DNA of 36,497 nt from the NCBI RefSeq assembly GCF_009791395.1, contig NZ_WSZK01000002.1, forward strand, positions 1 through 36,497. Direction: 5' to 3'. Shown here piece after piece: positions 31,526-36,497 of the stretch. Every line of letters starts with the position of its first letter. Within the stretch, counting starts at the first letter, position 1. The position numbers and the translations under genes are program-made. This DNA is from Halomarina oriensis (lineage in GTDB: Archaea; Halobacteriota; Halobacteria; Halobacteriales; Haloarculaceae). The notes beneath the pieces are model-generated. The model was not told the DNA's origin. It ran no database searches and saw nothing but the letters and a program-made list of their open reading frames with translations.

Positions 31526-32638
31526 ATGGTCCACTACACTCGCCGGTCGGTGCTCGCTGCCACGGCCGGTCTGGCCACCGCTTCGCTCGCTGGCTGTCTC
31601 GACGGCGCGACCGCCGGCAGGTCGGGCGATGCCGATACGATGGCGTCGTTCGCCGTACTCGCCGACCTCTCGGCGGCCGTGGGCGGCGAGACGCTCGCCG
31701 TCGAGGGCGTCGTCCCGTTCGGTCAGCACGGCCACGGCTGGCAGCCCTCGGCGGCCGTCCAACGGTCGATTCGGGACGCTTCGGCGTTCGTCTACGCCGG
31801 CACGGGGTTCCAGCCCTGGGCCGACGACGTTGTCACGAGCCTCGACGCGGACGGGGCCGACGTCCACGTCGTCGACGCTCGACGGGATGTCGACCTCCTG
31901 CCCACCCCGTCGGGCGAGGATGAGGGCGACCACGAGGGAACGACGACCGACGACCACCACGAAGCGCACGAGGGAGAGTCGACGGAGACGGCACACGAAG
32001 GGGACCACGACGGAACGGAACCCCACGAGACCACCCACCACGAGGAGGACCACGACGGAGAGACCGGCCACGACGGAGAGGACCACGCGGGCCACGACCA
32101 CGGCGCGATGGACCCCCACTTCTGGCTCGACCCGACGCGGACGGTGACGGCCGTCGAGACGGTCACCGAAGGCCTGACGACGGCGTTCCCCGACGACGAA
32201 GCGACGCTCCGTGAGAACGCGAGCGCGTACGTCGAGGAACTGCGTGCGCTCGACGCCGAGTTCGAGGAGACGCTCGCCGGTCGCTCGCGCGAGACGGTCC
32301 TCGTCGCGGGACACGACGCGTTCCAGTACCTCGGGGAGCGCTACGGGTTCGAGATTCACGCGCTGACCGGCCTCTCGCCCGACGACTCGCCGACACCTCG
32401 GGACGTCGAGCGTGCGCAGACCGTCGTCGAGGACGAGGGCGTCACACACGTCCTCGCGCCGGTGTTCGAGTCCGACCGTGCGGCACGGCGACTCGCCGAG
32501 GAGACGGCCGTCGAGGGCGTCTTGCCCATCACCGCGCTGGCGGGCCGAACCGAGGAGTGGGCCGACCAGGGGTGGCGCTACGAGGACGTGATGCGCGAGG
32601 TCAACCTCGCCACGCTCCGGGAGGCGCTGGGCGCGTGA
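31526..32638 (+). CDS. znuA: Metal ABC transporter substrate-binding lipoprotein (zinc type)
   Basis: A 370-residue A-1-type metal-binding lipoprotein. RRSVLAATAGLATASLAGC (6-24) is a twin-arginine signal with Cys24 as the lipid anchor. Metal-site regions are GQHGHGWQP (67-74), DPHFWLDP (196-203), AGHDAFQYLGERYG (261-274) and the C-terminal PVFESDRAARR. Residues about 130-195 form a His/Asp/Glu-rich loop with about 15 histidines, a feature of zinc rather than manganese binders. The gene is first in an operon with the ATPase and permease; its stop overlaps the ATPase GTG start by four bases. Confidence 0.92.
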   Translation: MVHYTRRSVLAATAGLATASLAGCLDGATAGRSGDADTMASFAVLADLSAAVGGETLAVEGVVPFGQHGHGWQPSAAVQRSIRDASAFVYAGTGFQPWADDVVTSLDADGADVHVVDARRDVDLLPTPSGEDEGDHEGTTTDDHHEAHEGESTETAHEGDHDGTEPHETTHHEEDHDGETGHDGEDHAGHDHGAMDPHFWLDPTRTVTAVETVTEGLTTAFPDDEATLRENASAYVEELRALDAEFEETLAGRSRETVLVAGHDAFQYLGERYGFEIHALTGLSPDDSPTPRDVERAQTVVEDEGVTHVLAPVFESDRAARRLAEETAVEGVLPITALAGRTEEWADQGWRYEDVMREVNLATLREALGA

Positions 32639-33402
32639 GCGTCGTCGCGCTCGACGGGGTGTCGTTCGGCTACGCCGACCATCCCGTCGTCGAGGACGTG
32701 ACACTGACCGTCGACCCGGGCGAGTTCGTCGGTCTCGTCGGCCCGAACGGCTCCGGGAAGAGCACGCTCGTCCGAATCGCGCTCGGACTGGTCCGTCCCG
32801 ACCGTGGCACCGCACGGCTCTTCGGGTCGCCCGCCCACCGCGACCGGGACGGCACTCGGGTCGGCTACGTCGCCCAGCAGGCCACCCGACAGGCCGGCGA
32901 GATGCCCGTCACCGTCCGCGAAGTCGTCCGGATGGGTCGGTACCCGCACGTTCGCTGGCGGTTCGGCGAACGCGACCGGCGAGCAGTCGACGCTGCGCTC
33001 GACCGTGTCGGCGTGACGGACCTCGCCGACCGTCAGGTCCGGACGCTCTCGGGGGGACAGCGCCAGCGCGTGTTCATCGCTCGCGCCCTGGCGAGCGAGG
33101 CCGACCTGCTCGTCTTCGACGAACCCGTCGTGGGCGTCGACACCGAGTCCCGGACCGCGTTCTACGACCTGCTCGACGCGCTCAACGAGGAGGGGCTGAC
33201 CGTGCTACTGATCGACCACGACATCGGCGTCGTCACGGCCCACGCCGACCGCGTGGTGTGTCTCGACTGTCGGGTCCGGTTCGACGGCGACACGGACGCC
33301 TTCGCCGAGAGCGACGCGCTCGACCGGAGTTACGGCCCCGCCCACCGCACGCTCGACCACAGCCACGGCCACGACCACGCCGCCGACCACGACCACCCAT
33401 GA
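32635..33402 (+). CDS. znuC: Metal ABC transporter ATP-binding protein (zinc type)
   Basis: A 255-residue ABC ATPase (GTG start). All motifs are present: Walker A GPNGSGKST (39-47), Q-loop YVAQQATRQ, signature LSGGQRQR, Walker B LLVFDEPV and the H-loop LLIDHDIGVV. The tail, DHSHGHDHAADHDHP, is His-rich and could sense or bind zinc in the cytoplasm; few ABC ATPases carry this. It overlaps its neighbours by four bases on each side, so the importer is translated as a unit. Confidence 0.94.
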   Translation: MSVVALDGVSFGYADHPVVEDVTLTVDPGEFVGLVGPNGSGKSTLVRIALGLVRPDRGTARLFGSPAHRDRDGTRVGYVAQQATRQAGEMPVTVREVVRMGRYPHVRWRFGERDRRAVDAALDRVGVTDLADRQVRTLSGGQRQRVFIARALASEADLLVFDEPVVGVDTESRTAFYDLLDALNEEGLTVLLIDHDIGVVTAHADRVVCLDCRVRFDGDTDAFAESDALDRSYGPAHRTLDHSHGHDHAADHDHP

Positions 33403-34412
33403 CGTCGACGGTGTCGCCGCTCGCGCTACTGGCCCTCGTCTTGCCCCCGTTCGAACGGGCGTTCGACGCCTTCGTCGGCGTCTTCGGCGACGCCGCGTGT
33501 GCGGCGGGGGACGCGACCGTCGGGAGCGTCTTCTGCGAGGGGTACATGCAACTCGCCCTGCTCGCGGGCATCGGCGTCGGCGTGGTCGCGCCGCTGGTCG
33601 GGACGTTCCTCGTCCACCGCCGGATGGCGCTGGTCGGGGACACGCTCGCCCACGCCGCGTTCGCCGGAGTCGCCGTCGGCCTCTTCCTCGGGTCGACGCT
33701 CGGCGTCGCCGTCTCCCCGCAGGTGAGCGCGCTCGTCGTCGCCGTCGTCGCCGCGCTGGGTATCGAGACGCTCGTCGAGCGAACCGACACCGCCGGCGAC
33801 GTCTCGATGGCCATCGTCCTCTCGGGAGCGTTCGCGCTCGGAACCGTCCTCCTGAGCCTCGGGAGCGGTGGGCTCTCCGTCTCGGTCCACCAGTACCTCT
33901 TCGGGTCGCTGGTGCTCGTCGACCGCGCGTCCGTGGGTCTGTTGACCCTGCTCGTCGGCGTCGTCGTCGGCACCGTCGCGCTCACCTACCGCCCGCTCGT
34001 CTTCGTCACGTTCGACGAGACGGCCGCGCGGGTCGCCGGAATCCCCGTCCGGCGCTACGAGCGCCTGCTCGCCGTGCTGACCGCGCTCGTCGTCGTCGCC
34101 GCGATGCAGATTCTCGGCGTCATCCTCGTCGCCGCGATGCTCGTCGTCCCCGTCGCGGCCGCCACACAGGTCGCTACGTCGTTCCGCTCGTCGCTCTGGC
34201 TCTCGGTCGCTGCCGCCGAACTCGCCGTCGTGGCCGGTCTCGTCCTCTCGTACTACGCTGGTACGCAGGGGAGCGGGACCGTCGTCCTGCTCGCTATCGG
34301 CGTCTTCTGTCTCGCTGCGGGGGCTTCTCGGCTTCCAACGGGACTCGCCCGGCGCGTCCGGTCGGCGGTCGGCTCACGCCTCGGCCAGCGCGACGACACG
34401 CGCACCCGATAG
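33399..34412 (+). CDS. znuB: Metal ABC transporter permease (zinc type)
   Basis: A 337-residue ABC-3 family permease. About eight hydrophobic segments are visible. The family's conserved loop is RRMALVGDTLAHAAFAGVAVG. FGSLVLVDR and ILGVILVAAMLVVPVAAATQ are also typical. The N-terminus has about 45 residues before the first recognisable helix pair, including two Cys (CAAGDATVGSVFC) that could form a disulfide outside. The 3' end overlaps the convergent deacylase gene by 39 bases. Confidence 0.93.
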   Translation: MTSTVSPLALLALVLPPFERAFDAFVGVFGDAACAAGDATVGSVFCEGYMQLALLAGIGVGVVAPLVGTFLVHRRMALVGDTLAHAAFAGVAVGLFLGSTLGVAVSPQVSALVVAVVAALGIETLVERTDTAGDVSMAIVLSGAFALGTVLLSLGSGGLSVSVHQYLFGSLVLVDRASVGLLTLLVGVVVGTVALTYRPLVFVTFDETAARVAGIPVRRYERLLAVLTALVVVAAMQILGVILVAAMLVVPVAAATQVATSFRSSLWLSVAAAELAVVAGLVLSYYAGTQGSGTVVLLAIGVFCLAAGASRLPTGLARRVRSAVGSRLGQRDDTRTR

Positions 34413-34853
34413 CTCCCGCAGGCGCTCGGGGTCGATGGGGAAGACGGCCTCCGGGGTCCCTGCCGCGGCCCACACCGCCTCGAAGTCGAGCAGCGTCTCG
34501 TCCATGTACGTCGGGACGTCCGCTTCGTGACAGAACGGTGGGACGCCGCCGATGGACCAGCCCAGCGTCTCGCGGATGACGGCGGCGTCGGCCATCCCCA
34601 CCTCGCTCTCGGGGACGCCTCGCAACTCGGCGACGGCGGCCACGTCGACCCGATTCGCGCCGCTCGTGACGCAGACGACGAGGTCCTCGCCCGCCCGGAG
34701 GGCGATGGAACTGGCGATCTGAGCGACGTCACAGCCGACGGCTTCGGCCGCGGCGGCGGCCGTCTTCGTCCCCTCGTCGAACTCGTGGACCGCGACGTCG
34801 ACGTCGTAGCGCTCGCGCGCACGACCGGCGAACTCCTCCGCTCGTGGATGCAT
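34374..34853 (-). CDS. YbaK/ProX-type aminoacyl-tRNA deacylase
   Basis: A 159-residue single-domain protein of the YbaK/EbsC family, which hydrolyses mischarged tRNAs (for example Cys- or Ala-tRNA-Pro). Characteristic sequences are EGTKTAAAAAEAVGCDVAQIASSIAL, VVCVTSGANRVD (VTSG core), GWSIGGVPPFCHEADVPTYMDETLL and the closing PEAVFPIDPERL. A Met nine codons upstream is an alternative start, but MHPRAEEFAGRARERY is the usual family N-terminus. It converges on the permease gene. Confidence 0.88.
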   Translation of the reverse strand: MHPRAEEFAGRARERYDVDVAVHEFDEGTKTAAAAAEAVGCDVAQIASSIALRAGEDLVVCVTSGANRVDVAAVAELRGVPESEVGMADAAVIRETLGWSIGGVPPFCHEADVPTYMDETLLDFEAVWAAAGTPEAVFPIDPERLRELSGARVVALAEA

Positions 34854-34994
34854 GGCCCCGACTGTGACTGCCGGGGACATAGTGTTGGGGGCTGACGCGC
34901 CCGTAATCGGAGATACTCGTCGGTCGGGTGCGGTGGTTCAAAGCGCTCTCTGTTCCTTCCCAACTGGCTTTCTTTAGGGGGGCGAAGGCGTGGT

Positions 34995-35618
34995 ATGGAC
35001 AGACGAACGCTCCTGAGCACGGTCGGAACCGGTATCGCGGTCGCAGTGGCTGGCTGTATGGAGTCCGGTGGCGACGGCGATGGCGCGGGGAGCGGTGGCG
35101 CGGGGACGGCCGACCCGACGGACACCGACTCCCCGACGACGACCGAACACGCCGACGACGGCGTGACCGAGGAGGGCACGACGGGGAACGGGACGACAGA
35201 CGGGAGCACCGACGGAACGGAAAACGGTGGGACGACCGACGACGTGGGGACGCCGGAGGACTCGGGTGCGGTCGCCGTCGCGGACACCGCGTTCGAGGTG
35301 ACGAGCAACCAGTGCGGTGGCAGCCAACAGTCGGCGACCGTCTCGGCCGACGGGAGCACGGTGACCGTCGAGGGGGTGGCTCGTGGGTCCGACGCCTGTC
35401 ACACCGCACGCCTCGCGGGGACGAGCGTCGACGGCGGCACGCTCACCGTCTCCGTCGAGTCGTACGTCCCCGAGAGCGAGGCGGACGAGATGTGTCAGCA
35501 GTGTCTCGTCGACATCGAGTACACGGCGACGGTCACCACGTCCGGGGGCGCACCCGAGTCGGTCGTCGTGATGCACGGCGACGAGCAGGTGACGAGAGCC
35601 GACGCGCTCGAAGACTGA
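34995..35618 (+). CDS. Tat lipoprotein of unknown function with cysteine pairs
   Basis: A 207-residue protein. DRRTLLSTVGTGIAVAVAGC (2-21) is a twin-arginine signal with a lipobox Cys21. Residues 22-92 are a low-complexity Gly/Thr/Asp/Glu linker, common in haloarchaeal surface lipoproteins. The C-terminal about 110 residues look like one beta-rich domain with four cysteines (SNQCGG, DACHTA, MCQQC), able to form two disulfides. It is not recognised as a known family. CTTTCTTTAG (34966-34975) sits at promoter distance. The amidase gene follows after 55 bases on the same strand. Confidence 0.78.
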   Translation: MDRRTLLSTVGTGIAVAVAGCMESGGDGDGAGSGGAGTADPTDTDSPTTTEHADDGVTEEGTTGNGTTDGSTDGTENGGTTDDVGTPEDSGAVAVADTAFEVTSNQCGGSQQSATVSADGSTVTVEGVARGSDACHTARLAGTSVDGGTLTVSVESYVPESEADEMCQQCLVDIEYTATVTTSGGAPESVVVMHGDEQVTRADALED

Positions 35619-35673
35619 CCCCGTCACCTTCCGAACGAGTGGACTCTTGTCGTGGACGTTCGAACCGGCGGTC

Positions 35674-36444
35674 GTGAGTACCCCCGTCCGCGCCGCGATT
35701 TCGCAGTGTCCGGTCGACGACCTCGACGTCGCCGCCAACCTCGACCGACTCCGTCGTCGTGTCGACGCCCTCCCCGACGACGTCGAACTCGCGGTGTTCC
35801 CCGAGACCTCCCTGACGGGCTACGTTCCCGACGAACGCGTCCACGAGGTGGCGCTCGACCGCGACGGCCCGGAACTCGACTCGGTTCGGACGGTCGCCCG
35901 CGAGCACGACTGCCGCCTGCTCGTCGGCTTCGTCGAACGGGGCGACGAGGCGGTCTACAACGCCGCGGCGTGGGTCGCTCCCGACCGAACGACGGTGTAC
36001 CGCAAGCGCCACCTCTGGGGGAGCGAGCGCGACTGGCTCACCCCCGGCGAGGAGCGCGTGACCGTCGAGACGCCCGTCGGGACCGCCGCGCTCCTGACGT
36101 GTTACGACCTCAACTTCGTCGCCGAGAGCTACGCCCACCTCGACGAGTCCGTCACCGCGCTGCTGGTCCCCGGAGCGTGGCCCCCCGAACACGACGCGAA
36201 CTGGCGACTGCTCGCCCGTGCCCGCGCACTCGACGGCGTCCGCTGGGTACTCGCCGCCGGTCGAACGGGAACCCGCGACGTGCCGGACGCACCCCCGGCC
36301 GCCTACAACGGACGCTCGCTGGTCGTCCGCCCGGACGGTACGGTCGCAGCGGCCGCGGACCGAACTGCCAGTGACCTCCTCCCGACCCTCGACCCGGTCG
36401 TCCTCGACCGCTGTCGGGAGACGGTCGGGCTGTTCGAACGGTGA
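35674..36444 (+). CDS. Carbon-nitrogen hydrolase (nitrilase superfamily amidase)
   Basis: A 256-residue protein (GTG start; an in-frame TTG at 35647 would add nine residues). The Glu-Lys-Cys triad is present: Glu44 (FPETSLTGY), Lys111 (YRKRHLWG) and Cys143 (LLTCYDLNF). Others in order are LVGFVERGDEAVYNAA and PGAWPPEHDANWRLLARARALDG. The family hydrolyses amides or carbamoyl groups and includes omega-amidase-like and N-carbamoyl-amino-acid amidases; specificity cannot be read. The family start is near RAAISQCPVDD, which supports the GTG. Confidence 0.9.
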   Translation: MSTPVRAAISQCPVDDLDVAANLDRLRRRVDALPDDVELAVFPETSLTGYVPDERVHEVALDRDGPELDSVRTVAREHDCRLLVGFVERGDEAVYNAAAWVAPDRTTVYRKRHLWGSERDWLTPGEERVTVETPVGTAALLTCYDLNFVAESYAHLDESVTALLVPGAWPPEHDANWRLLARARALDGVRWVLAAGRTGTRDVPDAPPAAYNGRSLVVRPDGTVAAAADRTASDLLPTLDPVVLDRCRETVGLFER

Positions 36445-36449
36445 ATCAT

Positions 36450-36469
36450 TGTTCACGATAATGAGAACA
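36450..36469. promoter_or_regulatory. Perfect dyad in an AT-rich region at the window end
   Basis: TGTTC (36450-36454) and GAACA (36465-36469) form a perfect dyad with a 10-base AT-rich spacer. It starts six bases after the amidase stop and is followed by AT-rich GATTTTAGATTC (36471-36482). It could be an operator for a gene beyond the right edge, which cannot be seen. Confidence 0.35.
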
Positions 36470-36497
36470 GGATTTTAGATTCGCCAAAGGATTTTTT

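Noticed and set aside
31502-32815. 437-codon minus-strand frame opposite the zinc-binding lipoprotein
   Set aside because: Arginine/valine-rich shadow; the opposite strand has a signal peptide, lipobox and metal ligands.
1-36497. CRISPR arrays, tRNA or rRNA genes, complete insertion sequences
   Set aside because: No regularly spaced repeats, cloverleaf-like or rRNA-like segments, or intact transposase were found by reading; a covariance-model search could still reveal a short RNA.

Overview
The window reads as chromosome of a halophilic euryarchaeon (class Halobacteria). The DNA is very GC-rich, codons end mostly in G or C, and the proteins are strongly acidic. Secreted proteins carry twin-arginine signals with archaeal lipoboxes. 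Many genes have a TATA-like box 25-30 bases before the start codon, as in leaderless transcripts. There is no CRISPR array, rRNA, tRNA or complete insertion sequence that I can support.

Layout. 252-5154 is a nucleotide/pentose-bisphosphate locus: ribose-1,5-bisphosphate isomerase, a small HTH regulator, a PfkB-family sugar kinase, two small proteins and a form III RuBisCO. 5295-8128 is a two-gene membrane system: a tandemly duplicated PgsC/CapC-like protein, translationally coupled to a PgsB/CapB-like Mur-type ligase with an unusual N-terminal extension. 8138-11088 holds a Mop/TOBE protein, a methyltransferase, a 2Fe-2S ferredoxin and an SBP56/methanethiol-oxidase protein. 11371-13257 is an S9 peptidase interrupted in frame by two palindromes. 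13258-14378 is a structured, scar-like region around an AT-richer lipoprotein gene. 14379-15908 is the conserved operon L7Ae-S28e-L24e-Ndk. 16234-20590 has an acetyltransferase, an NADPH oxidoreductase, TmcA and a DUF456 membrane protein. 20778-24559 holds glutamyl-tRNA synthetase, a PRC-barrel protein, a winged-helix regulator and thioredoxin. 24584-25987 is a Tat-exported subtilase. 26315-29477 is the ADP-forming acyl-CoA synthetase operon. 29640-31437 has a phosphate transporter and a UspA protein. 31526-34412 is a zinc-type ABC importer. The end holds a YbaK deacylase, a lipoprotein and a nitrilase-family amidase.

Three genes have broken or shifted reading frames that one-base changes would explain: gltX near 21992, the acyl-CoA synthetase near 27869, and the Mop gene (two compensating shifts near 8287 and 8237). 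Two of these are housekeeping genes and all three sit in G/C-rich runs. Uncorrected sequencing indels are therefore the simplest explanation, and the genes are probably intact in the organism.

The least ordinary content is the PgsC-PgsB pair (duplicated PgsC, PgsB with two DUF1508/YegP-like repeats, no PgsA nearby), the palindromic in-frame insert in the S9 peptidase with similar hairpins in noncoding DNA, the long acidic tail and missing zinc cysteines of L24e, and the RuBisCO/R15P-isomerase/PfkB locus.
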